Shown: positions 18,284 to 28,016 of the stretch, one piece after another
How positions within the stretch are numbered: the stretch's first letter is position 1
How the letters are laid out: the number at the start of each line of letters is the position of its first letter
From: Eudoraea adriatica DSM 19308
Lineage (GTDB): Bacteria; Bacteroidota; Bacteroidia; Flavobacteriales; Flavobacteriaceae
Assembly (NCBI RefSeq): GCF_000382125.1
Contig: NZ_KB907547.1
Coordinates: forward strand, 640,251 to 704,250
Reading direction: 5' to 3'
Length of the DNA: 64,000 nt
Program-made: the position numbers and the translations under genes
Notes under the pieces: generated by a model
Seen by the model: only the letters and a program-made list of their open reading frames with translations
Told to the model about the DNA's origin: nothing
Databases searched by the model: none

Positions 18284-19912
18284 TTACACGCCCACTACTT
18301 TTGTCTTTTGCTTATTTGGTACTGTTTTTCCTTTTTTAAAGATTTTTATTAACATCTCAAATAGGATATATGCGATAAATACCATGGCTGAAAAAGGCAG
18401 GAGATCTCCAATACGATTATATATGGTATTTATTCCGTGTACCGGAGCACTGACCATTAGAGTTTTCTCTTGCGAGCTATAGAAGTCTGTACTCCCGAGT
18501 AAATTACCGTAGGGATCCGTTGCAATCGAGGTAGCTCTCGATACCGGCCTTATTACAGACACTCCATTTTCAATACCCCTGATGCCGGACATATAGGCAT
18601 GGTAGGGATCTATGGCCTTCCAGTCTCCTGATGGCACCAATAAAATATCTGTTCCTTTTTTGCCCGATTGTTTTAAAAAGTGCGGAAAATCAGCATCGTA
18701 GCAAATAACCGGGGAAAGCTTGCCGTAAGGGGTGTCTATGACCGGGATGATATCATCCGATCCGTATTCCTGTTCAGCAAAGGGCACCGGATTGCTTTTC
18801 AGATAAACATTGGCTACCTCTCCCTCCGGAGTTAAGGTAATGGTTTTATTGACCAGCAACAAGCGTTCGGGATTATATGGCCCCGGATTGACAACACCAA
18901 GCGACATGAAAAGGTATATTTGTTTTTCTTTGGCCATGGCTTTTGCCCTTTCAATAACCTCATCCTCCTGCGTATTAATGATGAACCCGATGGCTTCGGA
19001 CCAAACAACTATTTTTGCTCCCTGATCGGCCATCCGTCTTGTTTTATTAAAAAGCAGGTCCAGATTGGCATTCAATGCGTTTCGTGTATTAGTGAACTTC
19101 TCCATGAATGGATCCTCAATAAAGGGTACCATGGCCCGGTTGGCTTCCTGAAGCTCTGGCGCTGTCTGCGAGGCATCAGGTTTAATGGTGATGGTTTTAC
19201 CAAACTCATCATGATAAATGGTTTCTGAAACATTAGTGTTATCTATTGTAATCCCTGCAACCTTCACGGTTTCTTCTTCAGCATAATCCACTAATGATAT
19301 CCTTATTATTCCAAAGGCTAAAACGATAAGATAAATAGATCCTGCTATGATGCCTCCCGTTCTTATTCGCGTCCATTTCCATTGTTGTGCCGCCATCCAG
19401 TTTGCCAGCGATGCAAACCAGGCAATTAAAAAGGAGATCCCCCAGATACCAAATACCGAAGCAATCTGCTGTATTGCCGTAAATTGGTATTGAGTATTGG
19501 CAATTGAACTCCAGACATCTCCTGTTTCCAGGGTATTCAGGTACTCAAGCACAACAAATGCCGAAGGAAAAATAAGGGTTCCAAGAAAACCCCTTTCCCG
19601 GGCTTTGCTGAGCCTATCGACAAGGTAAGGCAGTAATGCTTTGGCTGAAATTATAAGGAGCAGAACCATTAGAAAGGGAAGCGGGGCCGGAAACACCTCA
19701 TAGACTCCCACCAAGCCAGACACATAGAGGCCAAGAAAACCAAATACAATGGCCTTCCACACTTTGACCATACGTGTAAAATAAAGAAAAAAGGCAAGGC
19801 CAAGCCAGGGTCCGATAAATACGGTCCATTTAGCAGAACCGAGGGTCATAAAAAACATACCCAGGAATAATGCCAGGTACGGATTTGATAAATAACGTTT
19901 TAAAGTTTTCAT
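18284..19912 (-). CDS. Apolipoprotein N-acyltransferase-like nitrilase-superfamily membrane protein
   Basis: 542 residues from ATG 19912 (the frame is open to 19948). About seven to eight membrane helices fill residues 1-215, followed by a carbon-nitrogen hydrolase domain (about 225-500) and a final helix near 515. The nitrilase triad is present: Glu in VVWSEAIG, Lys in VYLKSNPVPF and Cys in VICYDADFP. This is the architecture of Lnt, which adds the third acyl chain to lipoproteins. However, it is divergent, and Bacteroidota often carry paralogs, so the substrate is uncertain. It lies downstream of the AraC regulator in the same direction. Confidence 0.75.
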   Translation of the reverse strand: MKTLKRYLSNPYLALFLGMFFMTLGSAKWTVFIGPWLGLAFFLYFTRMVKVWKAIVFGFLGLYVSGLVGVYEVFPAPLPFLMVLLLIISAKALLPYLVDRLSKARERGFLGTLIFPSAFVVLEYLNTLETGDVWSSIANTQYQFTAIQQIASVFGIWGISFLIAWFASLANWMAAQQWKWTRIRTGGIIAGSIYLIVLAFGIIRISLVDYAEEETVKVAGITIDNTNVSETIYHDEFGKTITIKPDASQTAPELQEANRAMVPFIEDPFMEKFTNTRNALNANLDLLFNKTRRMADQGAKIVVWSEAIGFIINTQEDEVIERAKAMAKEKQIYLFMSLGVVNPGPYNPERLLLVNKTITLTPEGEVANVYLKSNPVPFAEQEYGSDDIIPVIDTPYGKLSPVICYDADFPHFLKQSGKKGTDILLVPSGDWKAIDPYHAYMSGIRGIENGVSVIRPVSRATSIATDPYGNLLGSTDFYSSQEKTLMVSAPVHGINTIYNRIGDLLPFSAMVFIAYILFEMLIKIFKKGKTVPNKQKTKVVGV

Positions 19913-20031
19913 GATGTGATGATTTTTGAACAAAGTAATGGCATACATTGTTCAAAGTCGACTGAGTACATGAAGTCGTACCCTTTAAATGCGTTCGATA
20001 TTCGGTACGTAAAATCGAACCTCTTAAATAT

Positions 20032-21141
20032 TTATGAAAACCTGGATTTATAGGCTGTTGGGGTGCTGCCAGCATATTTCTTAAAAGCGGTATTGAAACT
20101 GGATTTGGAATTGAACCCCACTTCATACATAACCTCAAGGACAGTAAGCTTATTGTCCGTGGATTCCCTGAATATCCTTTTCGCTTCTTCAATGCGATAA
20201 CCATTGATCAAATCAAAGAATGATTTGCCTAATTCTACATTAATAAGGGTAGACAATTGGCGGGAAGAGATTTGCACCTCTGAAGCCAGGTCATTTAAGG
20301 TAAGGTCAGCATCAAGGTAGGGTTTGTTTTTTGTAATGTGAGCATTCAGCTTTTCCAGCAACGATTTATTTTCTCCCTGTGAACCGGCTCCATCGACAGA
20401 ACTGCGTTGGGCACCGAGAAAGATCTCGTTTTGGTGTAATCCCTTTAGCAAAACACTACTGATAAAGAATAGCAGCCCAACCAATCCAACAACTATAGCC
20501 CCCTGATCAAAAGAGATAAGCTGGCTATGCCTTAATAGATTGGAGAAGGTGCTTGCCAGGACAGAAATGATAAATACATTCACCAGGAAATTCAGCCAAT
20601 TCAAATTAATCTTATCCAGGTTGGAAAAATGTTCCACAATGGTCTCACGGTAATTCCTTATCCGGATCTTAATGGCTAGCAAATAGGAAAGCTCATAAAT
20701 AAACCCAAAAACAGAGATCATAATAGTACTTAGGTCCTTTCCTTTTTTAACATCTTCCAATACCCACTTCTGCATTTCCGGGCTCTGGCTGTAATAGAAA
20801 ATGAATAACAATACCAACGCGATTGCAAAGGGGAGGGCATGCAGCAAATGAATAGTTTTAAGCTTGAATTTTTCGTCAGTCAATGACTGCGTATATAATA
20901 AAAGGAGCGGGGCATGAAAGATGACAAGGCTGTTGAGGATGAGTGCATATTGGGTATTGACCTCAAAATATCCTGAAATGAGCAAATAATAGTCGAGTAA
21001 TCCGAAAGCCAGGCTCAAAAAGAAAAAAGCCAGAAGGTAATTGCTTAGTTTTCTCCCCTTTTTTGAAAAGAAAAGGAAAAAACTAATAAAAAACAGCTGA
21101 AAGAGGACCAGCAGGCTAAGTATTTTAAACAGTTCAGGCAT
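20032..21141 (-). CDS. AraC-type regulator with membrane-spanning N-terminus
   Basis: 369 residues. Residues 1-235 hold seven hydrophobic helices (L-L-V-L-F-Q-L-F-F-I-S-F-F-L-F-F first). A linker follows, then an AraC HTH pair at about 265-367: L-A-S-E-V-Q-I-S-S-R-Q-L-S-T-L-I-N and V-G-F-N-S-K-S-S-F-N-T-A-F-K-K-Y-A-G-S-T-P. This is a common Bacteroidota one-component layout. It probably senses a membrane or periplasmic cue. Targets are unknown; the Lnt-like gene 119 bp downstream is a candidate. Confidence 0.9.
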   Translation of the reverse strand: MPELFKILSLLVLFQLFFISFFLFFSKKGRKLSNYLLAFFFLSLAFGLLDYYLLISGYFEVNTQYALILNSLVIFHAPLLLLYTQSLTDEKFKLKTIHLLHALPFAIALVLLFIFYYSQSPEMQKWVLEDVKKGKDLSTIMISVFGFIYELSYLLAIKIRIRNYRETIVEHFSNLDKINLNWLNFLVNVFIISVLASTFSNLLRHSQLISFDQGAIVVGLVGLLFFISSVLLKGLHQNEIFLGAQRSSVDGAGSQGENKSLLEKLNAHITKNKPYLDADLTLNDLASEVQISSRQLSTLINVELGKSFFDLINGYRIEEAKRIFRESTDNKLTVLEVMYEVGFNSKSSFNTAFKKYAGSTPTAYKSRFS

Positions 21142-21251
21142 GAAAAAACAACTATTTAAATATTGACTCCGGCCTAAAGGTAAGAAATACTATTTCTACG
21201 CTTTTTTTTGAACACAGGAGATCCCTACTTTATTAACCTCTTTCACAAAGA

Positions 21252-22136
21252 TTATGGGTCTGCATTCAATAGGTATTCCAGTTTCTTTTCTGCATCATCC
21301 AGGTTTCCCAAAAAGATCTTCTTCCCTTCTTTATCAAGAATCATTACAGTAGGATATTTATAAATACCTAAAGCATCCATAAGGTCCTGATTTCCGCGCA
21401 GTACGGGAAAAGTGTATCCCTTATCTTCAATTTTAGAAAACAATTCTTCGGGGTCGTCATTCCTGTTTACGGCATATAGGGCAAATGAATCATTATCCCT
21501 GTAATTTTCATAAATTCTTTGTAGCTCCGGAAATTTAACCCAGCAAGGCGGGCATCTTACAAACCAGAAATCCAATAGCACAACCCTGCCTTTAAGGGTA
21601 TTGTTGCTTACCACAGATTCTTCTTTGTCCAGAAATTCAAATGGTGGCACCTCTTCTGCTTCAACATTGCCTGTCCAGTTCCCATATTCAATTTTGTGAA
21701 TCCAGAGATCATTAACCCCCGCAGCCATTACTACTGGAAACAAGGCCAGCGCGATCATCACCAAAATTCTTTGCCATTTACCGATATAGTAATAATAGCC
21801 AGCCAACAAACCTAATAACCATGTGATATAAAATGGGAGTGTCTTGATGGTAAATTTAATGGTGGTATTATACCCATTTAAGATCATCAGGCCAAGAATT
21901 ACCACTCCTAAGGTCACCATAACCCCGGAAAACCCTATCTTCTTCTTAAAACCCAGTAAAGCAAGCCAGCTAAGGCCAAAGGCAACCAAAAAACTAATGA
22001 TAAATCCGGTTCCTTTTGCAATCCCCAAATTATCTGCAAAGGCCCCCATTATAGCTGCGAAGGACAAAAGCAATAAACATGACCCAATAACGAAAAGAAG
22101 AATAACAATTAGTGTATTAATGATGATTTTTTTCAT
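21252..22136 (-). CDS. Membrane-anchored TlpA-like thioredoxin
   Basis: 294 residues. Four to five membrane helices occupy about 1-145, followed by a thioredoxin-fold domain facing the periplasm. The redox motif is C-P-P-C in FWFVRCPPCWVKF near residue 200, and the cis-Pro region is K-Y-P-T-V-M-I-L-D. The C-P-P-C and W-F-V-R context resembles thiol-disulfide reductases used in cytochrome c maturation and oxidative-stress repair. It is monocistronic and divergent from the lipoprotein gene that begins at 22568. Confidence 0.85.
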   Translation of the reverse strand: MKKIIINTLIVILLFVIGSCLLLLSFAAIMGAFADNLGIAKGTGFIISFLVAFGLSWLALLGFKKKIGFSGVMVTLGVVILGLMILNGYNTTIKFTIKTLPFYITWLLGLLAGYYYYIGKWQRILVMIALALFPVVMAAGVNDLWIHKIEYGNWTGNVEAEEVPPFEFLDKEESVVSNNTLKGRVVLLDFWFVRCPPCWVKFPELQRIYENYRDNDSFALYAVNRNDDPEELFSKIEDKGYTFPVLRGNQDLMDALGIYKYPTVMILDKEGKKIFLGNLDDAEKKLEYLLNADP

Positions 22137-22567
22137 AATCTAAGGGATTAACTAGCCGTTGGTTTGTGCTATAATATTTGCCTTTAACTATTTATCTTCC
22201 GGGCTGTTGCCCACTTGTAAACCCAATAAGGTTCCATTTTGAATGTCTTTTTTTATTATCGAGTGAATACAAGTTACAAAAGTATTCTGTAATGCTTAAA
22301 AATGGAACGCAATGGAATAACCAAAAACTTCACGGAAATTGTATACAAAGATGGCAGGTTCTATGGCACAAAGAAATAAACAGTTGAGTAAATAAGCCCT
22401 ATTGTCTTTTTATAATCCCATCTCTGATTTTACGGATGGAAATTGGCATTAATAGGTCTTGGGATAAGGAAATTATCTACCCACTTTTTATTTAAATCTC
22501 TGTTACCGCCATGTTTATATGGTTTCTTTCGATTATATTTAACAAGACCATAAACTTTATTCCAGCA
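22137..22567. other. 431-bp intergenic spacer
   Basis: Spacer between divergent genes. The only possible coding trace is a 25-codon frame at 22302-22379 ending in I-V-Y-K-D-G-R-F-Y-G-T-K-K, which looks like the tail of a protein and may be a gene remnant. A small GGGC/GCCC hairpin lies near 22202-22215. Nothing else was recognised. Confidence 0.3.
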
Positions 22568-23656
22568 ATGACATTCCTTTTGTTGTCCTCCTTTCAAAAA
22601 AATAATCCTTCATTAAGCCTGGCAGCGAGCTGTATCATTCTCTGCCTTGCACTGGCCTTATCGTCCTGCAAATCTATGGGCCCCAAGACTATTCCACAGG
22701 ATAGTTTCAATTATAACCAGCGTATCGCCAACCATGAGAACGAACAGATGCTGCTGAATATAGTGCGGCTAAGGTATTTGGAAATGGCCCGTTTTATGAA
22801 TGTGTCCTCCGTCATTAATTCATACACCCGTGGAGGGGCTGCCGGCGTTAGCGGGGGTGCTAACCCTGTTGGAAATTCAATTGGAGGGAGTATTTCCTCA
22901 AACTGGTCTGACCGCCCTACGATTACCTATACACCCATGACCGGACAGGCTTTTTCACAAAGCCTGCTTACTCCCCTACCGCCATCGGTAATCTTTTTTT
23001 TGATCCAGTCCGGATGGTCCGCAGAACGACTGATGCGATTAACCAATTCGATGATAAATGGAATCCACAATGAGATTGGTACGCCAGGGGAACAAAGGCA
23101 GAGTGATCAGAAATTTAACGAATTGCTCGATGTTCTCCACCAGCTCCAACGCGCCGGTGCTCTAGGTATGCATTTCAGAGGTGATTGGCCAAAGGTGGAT
23201 GTAGATATTATCCTTCCCGAGAATCCCCGAACAGATTCTGTTCGGAGGGCCATTACAAAATTCAAAGATCTTTTGGAGTTGGATCAGGACATCAACATTT
23301 TTGATATTGAATACGGGGTAGTAGTTGAAAGGAAAAATCAAATTGTAGTTCAGACGCACTCCATCCTGGAAATGATTTCTAACATTTCCTGGTATATTGA
23401 AGTTCCTGAGGAACACGTCAGTGAAGGGCGGACCCTGGCAACCTTCCGGCCCGATGATCCGGACCTGATCCATATCCTGGCTACAAAAAATAAGCCCGAA
23501 AATGCTTTCCTGAGCATTAATTACAGGGACCATTGGTACTACATCGATGACCGGGATGTGAAATCAAAAAACACCTTTGCCGTCATGCAAATGCTGATGA
23601 GTATGGCAAAAGACGGCTCCAGCGCCGTGGCGCCCCTGATCTCCATAGGTAATTAA
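22568..23656 (+). CDS. Lipoprotein of unknown function
   Basis: 362 residues from ATG 22568 (the frame is open from 22511). The signal ends with a lipobox cysteine in L-A-L-S-S-C (about residue 34). Conserved-looking block N-H-E-N-E-Q-M-L-L-N-I-V-R-L-R-Y-L-E near 60 is followed by a Gly-rich segment (R-G-G-A-A-G-V-S-G-G-A-N) and T-Y-T-P-M-T-G-Q-A-F. Similar 'NEQMLLNIVRLRY' proteins are known only as hypothetical, in several phyla. It is likely an outer-membrane-facing structural protein. No catalytic motif was seen. Confidence 0.7.
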   Translation: MTFLLLSSFQKNNPSLSLAASCIILCLALALSSCKSMGPKTIPQDSFNYNQRIANHENEQMLLNIVRLRYLEMARFMNVSSVINSYTRGGAAGVSGGANPVGNSIGGSISSNWSDRPTITYTPMTGQAFSQSLLTPLPPSVIFFLIQSGWSAERLMRLTNSMINGIHNEIGTPGEQRQSDQKFNELLDVLHQLQRAGALGMHFRGDWPKVDVDIILPENPRTDSVRRAITKFKDLLELDQDINIFDIEYGVVVERKNQIVVQTHSILEMISNISWYIEVPEEHVSEGRTLATFRPDDPDLIHILATKNKPENAFLSINYRDHWYYIDDRDVKSKNTFAVMQMLMSMAKDGSSAVAPLISIGN

Positions 23657-23740
23657 CCCTTTGTGCACTATATATAACTTCCGCTAAAATGAAGTCAACC
23701 ATTAATGTTTTAGCATAGGTTAAAGCATGCCTCGCTATAA

Positions 23741-23786
23741 ATAATAATTTGTTATCTTAGGAAGAACAACCAACCACTTCCTTTCG
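23741..23786 (+). repeat. DUF6090 5' leader cassette, copy L2
   Basis: Contains ATAATAATTTG, TTATCTTAGGAAGAACAACC and CAACCACTTCCTTTCG, then the start codon of the quinoprotein gene. It matches the leader in front of the DUF6090 genes, although the gene that follows is not a DUF6090 gene. Confidence 0.75.
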
Positions 23787-25991
23787 ATGATCAATTTCTA
23801 TAGTAAATTCCGCAAAAACCCAACAGACGGCTACAGGCCTTTAAAATACATAAGACACCTAATTACATACAGGATTCAAATAAACCTATTGTTTGGCTTC
23901 CTCGCTGTATTACTTACCGGCTGCAATCAAAGTCCTGAAAAAGGATCCGTTGAACACATAAAAGCGGTTACCCATGCAGTGAACTATGACCGATTGATAA
24001 ATGCAGACAAAACCCCGGAGGATTGGCTCTCTTATGGCAGAAACTACAGTGAGGACCGCTTTAGTCCGTTAACCCAGATTACGAAATTAAACATAGACAG
24101 TTTGGGCTTGGCCTGGACATTAAATCTTGGTACTACCAAAGGGTTTGAAGCAACGCCTTTGGTGGTAGATGGTATTATGTATGTAAGTGGGCCGTGGAGT
24201 ATTGTATATGCTGTTGATGTCAGAAAAGGAGAACTTATCTGGACTTATGATCCCAAAGTGCCCGGCAAATATGGGGAAATAGCCTGTTGTGATGTAGTTA
24301 ATCGCGGGGTGGCACTGTATAAAGGCCTTGTTTATGTAGGAACATTAGATGGCCGGTTAGTTGCCATTAATGCCGTAACCGGTGAAAAGACCTGGGAGGT
24401 TTTAACTGTAGATCAAAGTGAAAGTTATACCATTACCGGTGCACCAAGGGTGTTTGATGGAAAAGTAATCATTGGCAATAGTGGTGCTGAATATGGTGTC
24501 AGGGGTTATGTCACAGCCTATGATGCTTTAACAGGCAAACAAAGCTGGAGGTTTTACACCGTTCCCGGAAATCCTGCAGATGGCTTTGAAAATGAAGCAA
24601 TGCGCAAAGCCGCAGAAACATGGACCGGAAAATGGTGGGAATCCGGTGGTGGTGGAACTGCCTGGGATGCCTATGCCTATGATCCGGAACTGAAATTAAT
24701 CTATGTGGGGGTTGGGAATGGCACCTTATGGAACCAGGCATTGAGAAGTCCTCAGGGGGGTGATAACCTTTATCTTTCTTCCATAGTTGCCCTTAATTCT
24801 GACAATGGAAATCTGGAGTGGTATTATCAGACTACTCCGGGAGACAACTGGGATTATACAGCCACGCAACACATTATCCTTGCGGAAATTGAGATCAACA
24901 ATCAACCCAGGAAGGTTTTGATGCAAGCGCCCAAAAATGGTTTCTTCTATGTACTGGATCGCACCGATGGAACCTTAATTTCTGCAGACCCCTATGTTTA
25001 TACCAATTGGGCAACCAGAGTTGATTTGGAGACCGGACGCCCTGTAGAAACCGATTACGGCAGATACAAAGAAGTTAATGCCCAGATATTTCCCGGCCCG
25101 GCCGGCGGGCATAACTGGCAGCCTATGGCTTTCAATCCGGTTACGAATTTGGTTTATATTCCGGCGAGGGATCTGTCCATGATTTATGGTCAACCATTAA
25201 ATTGGGAATACAAGAAAGATATCCGAACCTTCAATATTGCCCTTGGCGGAAATAAAAACGCCATTACCCGTATGGATTCCCTGGCTCCGGATGAAAAAGG
25301 AATGTTGATTGCGTGGGATCCGATTAAGAAAAAAGAAGTATGGAAGGCACCACATAAATCTACCTGGAATGCCGGAGTCCTGAGCCTGGAAGATCTTGTA
25401 TTTCAGGGAAATGCAGAAGGTTTCCTGGTTGCCTATGACGCGGAAGACGGGACAGAGGAATGGCGTTTCAATGTGGGTTCAGGGGTTGTCGCTTCACCCA
25501 TCTCTTATATGGTAGACGGCATACAATACATTACCTTAATATCTGGCTGGGGTGGTGTTCTTGGCAGGTATGTGCGATTTACAGATCAGTTATATCCCGG
25601 GACTATATATACGTTTGCATTAGGCAAAAATGAAGCTGCTCCTGTATACCCGACCATTAAAAAGGAATTCATTGATCTGGAGGTTACTGCTTCCATGGAC
25701 AAAATAGAAAACGGGAAGCTGGTTTTTAACCAATATTGCAGCAGATGCCATGGCACGCCGGGAAATGGCGGGGGTGCTTATCCGGACATTGCGTATTCGG
25801 AAAAAGCAGTATTTGGAATGTTTTCCCAAATAGTAGGGGAAGGAGCATTTCTTGCCAAAGGCATGCCCAATTTTGGAGATCGGTTAGATGAAAGTCAGAT
25901 AACTAATGTTAAGAACTATATCATCCATGCGGCCAGGGTATTAAAAAATGGTAAAAAGGGGGATGATGAAACGTTGCGCAACAATCATTAA
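23787..25991 (+). CDS. PQQ-dependent alcohol dehydrogenase fused to cytochrome c
   Basis: 734 residues. The mature domain is an eight-bladed quinoprotein propeller (about 60-620): WTLNLGTTKGFEATPLVVDG early, the vicinal disulfide pair in IACCDVVN, GGGGTAWDAYAYDP, and the catalytic Asp region PGDNWDYTATQ. A C-terminal cytochrome c domain has a haem motif, C-S-R-C-H, near 652 and an axial-Met candidate in KGMPNFGD. This is a quinohaemoprotein alcohol dehydrogenase, oxidising an alcohol in the periplasm. A lipobox is visible in L-L-T-G-C near 46. The first ~28 residues (M-I-N-F-Y-S-K-F-R-K-N, then R-P-L-K-Y-I-R-H) match the DUF6090 N-terminus rather than any alcohol dehydrogenase. Confidence 0.92.
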   Translation: MINFYSKFRKNPTDGYRPLKYIRHLITYRIQINLLFGFLAVLLTGCNQSPEKGSVEHIKAVTHAVNYDRLINADKTPEDWLSYGRNYSEDRFSPLTQITKLNIDSLGLAWTLNLGTTKGFEATPLVVDGIMYVSGPWSIVYAVDVRKGELIWTYDPKVPGKYGEIACCDVVNRGVALYKGLVYVGTLDGRLVAINAVTGEKTWEVLTVDQSESYTITGAPRVFDGKVIIGNSGAEYGVRGYVTAYDALTGKQSWRFYTVPGNPADGFENEAMRKAAETWTGKWWESGGGGTAWDAYAYDPELKLIYVGVGNGTLWNQALRSPQGGDNLYLSSIVALNSDNGNLEWYYQTTPGDNWDYTATQHIILAEIEINNQPRKVLMQAPKNGFFYVLDRTDGTLISADPYVYTNWATRVDLETGRPVETDYGRYKEVNAQIFPGPAGGHNWQPMAFNPVTNLVYIPARDLSMIYGQPLNWEYKKDIRTFNIALGGNKNAITRMDSLAPDEKGMLIAWDPIKKKEVWKAPHKSTWNAGVLSLEDLVFQGNAEGFLVAYDAEDGTEEWRFNVGSGVVASPISYMVDGIQYITLISGWGGVLGRYVRFTDQLYPGTIYTFALGKNEAAPVYPTIKKEFIDLEVTASMDKIENGKLVFNQYCSRCHGTPGNGGGAYPDIAYSEKAVFGMFSQIVGEGAFLAKGMPNFGDRLDESQITNVKNYIIHAARVLKNGKKGDDETLRNNH

Positions 25992-26103
25992 ATGCACGAA
26001 CAGTTGGGGTTTTGCACACTATGATGATCTAATGACCAATTATGGTAAGCCTATTTAAGGCGCTTAAATAATTTCGGTTTTATCTGGCATTACGATAAAA
26101 ACA

Positions 26104-26132
26104 AAGACAGGCATTTAAAGCATACCTGTCTT
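26104..26132. terminator. Hairpin between convergent genes
   Basis: AAGACAGG (26104-26111) pairs with CCTGTCTT (26125-26132) around a 13-nt loop between the quinoprotein and the 26188-26886 gene. No U-tract follows, so this is a weak call. Confidence 0.4.
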
Positions 26133-26187
26133 AGTTATTTAAAACTTAGAATCCTGTAAATTATGCCACTTTAAATGGCTTTATCCC

Positions 26188-26886
26188 TTACCAGGCTCCC
26201 AGGAGTAACCGCAGGCCTGAGCCTTTCATTTCTACCCCTCCGTTATTTTCAACAAAATCTTCCCAGGCTTTCTCCCGTGCTTTGAGGGCGTCACCGGCAA
26301 GCAATTTATTTGCTCCCCCAATGGCCGTCTTCATGTCTTTAAACCCAACCATTACCCAGCGGTTGTAGTTGCCCGTTCCCATTCCTACGGTGGGAGCACC
26401 CATGTTTACGAGAACGCCTGCCGGGTTATGTGCAGAATGGAATTTTTTATGTGCTGCATCAAAGGTTTCTGTATCTTTGACATCAAGGAAATACATCCTT
26501 TGGGCACGATAACGCACATTGGTTTCCCCAACTAAGGAAATATTCCTGCCCATAGCAGAGCCGGACCCGTCCTTAATATGCTGGTTCAGGCGCGTTAAAA
26601 AAAGAGAGAAAGAGTCGTTAGGCCCCCCTCCGTACATATTTCCCAGGGCCTCCTGGGAGCCAGAAAAAACAATGGAATGGGTGGCATCGCCACCTGCAAA
26701 GTGGATTTCAAAGAGGCGCACAAAAACGTCCTCAGGCTTGTTCTTGGAATAATAGTCTTCCACCAAATTGTAAACGGTGGCCTGGTTCTGTGGTTCTACA
26801 ACAAATGTATAAACCGTGTAATAGCTGTCCTGGGCGCTTACCGAAAAAGCGATAAACATTGCAAATGCAAAAATAATTTTTTTCAT
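26188..26886 (-). CDS. Secreted protein of unknown function
   Basis: 232 residues with a signal peptide (about 1-18, ending SVSAQ). The mature part looks like a pair of related alpha/beta units. One has Y-T-V-Y-T-F-V-V-E-P-Q-N-Q-A-T-V-Y near the start; the other has Y-F-L-D-V-K-D-T-E-T-F-D-A-A-H-K-K-F-H near 133. This resembles a dimeric ferredoxin-like (ABM-type) fold, but no family is certain. It is convergent with the quinoprotein gene. Confidence 0.65.
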   Translation of the reverse strand: MKKIIFAFAMFIAFSVSAQDSYYTVYTFVVEPQNQATVYNLVEDYYSKNKPEDVFVRLFEIHFAGGDATHSIVFSGSQEALGNMYGGGPNDSFSLFLTRLNQHIKDGSGSAMGRNISLVGETNVRYRAQRMYFLDVKDTETFDAAHKKFHSAHNPAGVLVNMGAPTVGMGTGNYNRWVMVGFKDMKTAIGGANKLLAGDALKAREKAWEDFVENNGGVEMKGSGLRLLLGAW

Positions 26887-27053
26887 AATTGGTTGATTTT
26901 TAAGATTATGTCAATAAGGTAGTGAAAAATTGAACATCCTGAGGAAATTATCCAACCTATTAGCCTTAACCCGGTGTCCGATTAAAGAATCTTATACCCG
27001 ACCTGACTCTCAATTAAATGCACTGTAATATCAGAAAAGGCCTGTCTCCCTTT
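26887..27053. other. Intergenic spacer before leader L3
   Basis: AT-rich DNA between the divergent 26188-26886 and DUF6090 genes, together with the leader and 97-bp insert that follow. No small gene or clear promoter was recognised in this part. Confidence 0.4.
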
Positions 27054-27100
27054 ATTCAATAATTCCTTACCTTGGGAAAAACAACCAGCCACTCTTTTCC
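27054..27100 (+). repeat. DUF6090 5' leader cassette, copy L3
   Basis: Contains AATAATTCCTTACCTTGGG and AACAACCAGCCACTC, ending at the leader ATG at 27101. It is the same as the reverse-complement leader at 57509-57555 apart from scattered base changes. Confidence 0.8.
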
Positions 27101-27197
27101 ATGATCAATTTCTTTAGAGGACAGAGCGTTAAGAAAACATTCAGTGAATGTTTTTAGCGAATGGGCCAGATGGCGTGTTGGCGTTAATATCAAAACT
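27101..27197 (+). repeat. 97-bp insert duplicating the gene start (copy A)
   Basis: Lies between the leader ATG (27101) and the working DUF6090 ATG (27198). It opens with a short frame, M-I-N-F-F-R-G-Q-S-V-K-K-T-F-S-E-C-F then TAG (27101-27157). It includes a 21-bp palindrome, AAAACATTCA, G, TGAATGTTTT. The second copy is at 57412-57508 on the other strand, with the same 97-bp spacing. Confidence 0.8.
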
Positions 27198-27977
27198 ATG
27201 CTAAATTTTTTTAGACGATTTCGCAAAAAACTCGCAGACGATGGCAAACCTTTAAAATACCTGAAGTATGCCATAGGGGAGGTGCTTTTGGTAGTGATTG
27301 GTATATTGATTGCCTTGCAGATTAACAATTGGAACTACAAACGCCTGGAACGGAAGGAAGAAATCCAAATTTTAAATAGTGTTAAGAATGATATAGAAAA
27401 TACAATCGCGGAATTTGATCATTTAAATCAAATAAGAGCGCAGATGCTTTCTTCCACTAAAAGCATTTTTAAATTGACCAACTCCATGGATTTTGAAAAT
27501 AGAGAGTTAGACAGCCTGATAGGGCTTACTTTTTACCGGCCTACTTTCAATAACATACTAGGCACAATTGATCAACTATTTAGTTCAGGCAAGATTAGCC
27601 TAATCCGTAATGATTCTATAAGGAACTTCCTGATCTCCTGGCCGGGATCTATAAATGACATGATTGAAGAAGAAACCTATGCCATGACTTTATTTCAAAA
27701 TCATTATTATCCTGTGATGGCTAAATACATTCTCATACAGGACGTCATTGACCAGAACTTTTCCACATCATTCTTCGGCACACAAATAAGGCAGGAAGAA
27801 TATTCAGATATTCCGCTGAAAAGTGACCGGGAGGGCTTACTAAGAGACCGGGAGTTTTTGAACCATTTACGAATGAGGGCCTCACATTTACAAACTACAA
27901 ATACGGAAACCAAAGAACTCACTCTTCATGCCCGAAAACTTATTGAAATGATAGATAATGAAATAAAATTGCAGTAA
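27198..27977 (+). CDS. DUF6090 family membrane-anchored protein (copy 2)
   Basis: 259 residues from ATG 27198. An in-frame ATG at 27144 adds 18 residues (N-V-F-S-E-W-A-R-W) that derive from the 97-bp insert, so it is not preferred. The N-terminus M-L-N-F-F-R-R-F-R-K-K-L-A-D-D-G-K-P-L-K-Y-L leads to the membrane helix G-E-V-L-L-V-V-I-G-I-L-I-A-L-Q-I-N-N-W. The C-terminal domain (about 55-259) is helical and shares little sequence with copy 8 (56698-57411), although the first 55 codons of these two are almost identical. Copy 3 follows 39 bp later. Confidence 0.85.
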   Translation: MLNFFRRFRKKLADDGKPLKYLKYAIGEVLLVVIGILIALQINNWNYKRLERKEEIQILNSVKNDIENTIAEFDHLNQIRAQMLSSTKSIFKLTNSMDFENRELDSLIGLTFYRPTFNNILGTIDQLFSSGKISLIRNDSIRNFLISWPGSINDMIEEETYAMTLFQNHYYPVMAKYILIQDVIDQNFSTSFFGTQIRQEEYSDIPLKSDREGLLRDREFLNHLRMRASHLQTTNTETKELTLHARKLIEMIDNEIKLQ

Positions 27978-28016
27978 TAAGATAAATAGAGTTATGAAAG
28001 CCCATACCCCGGACCA

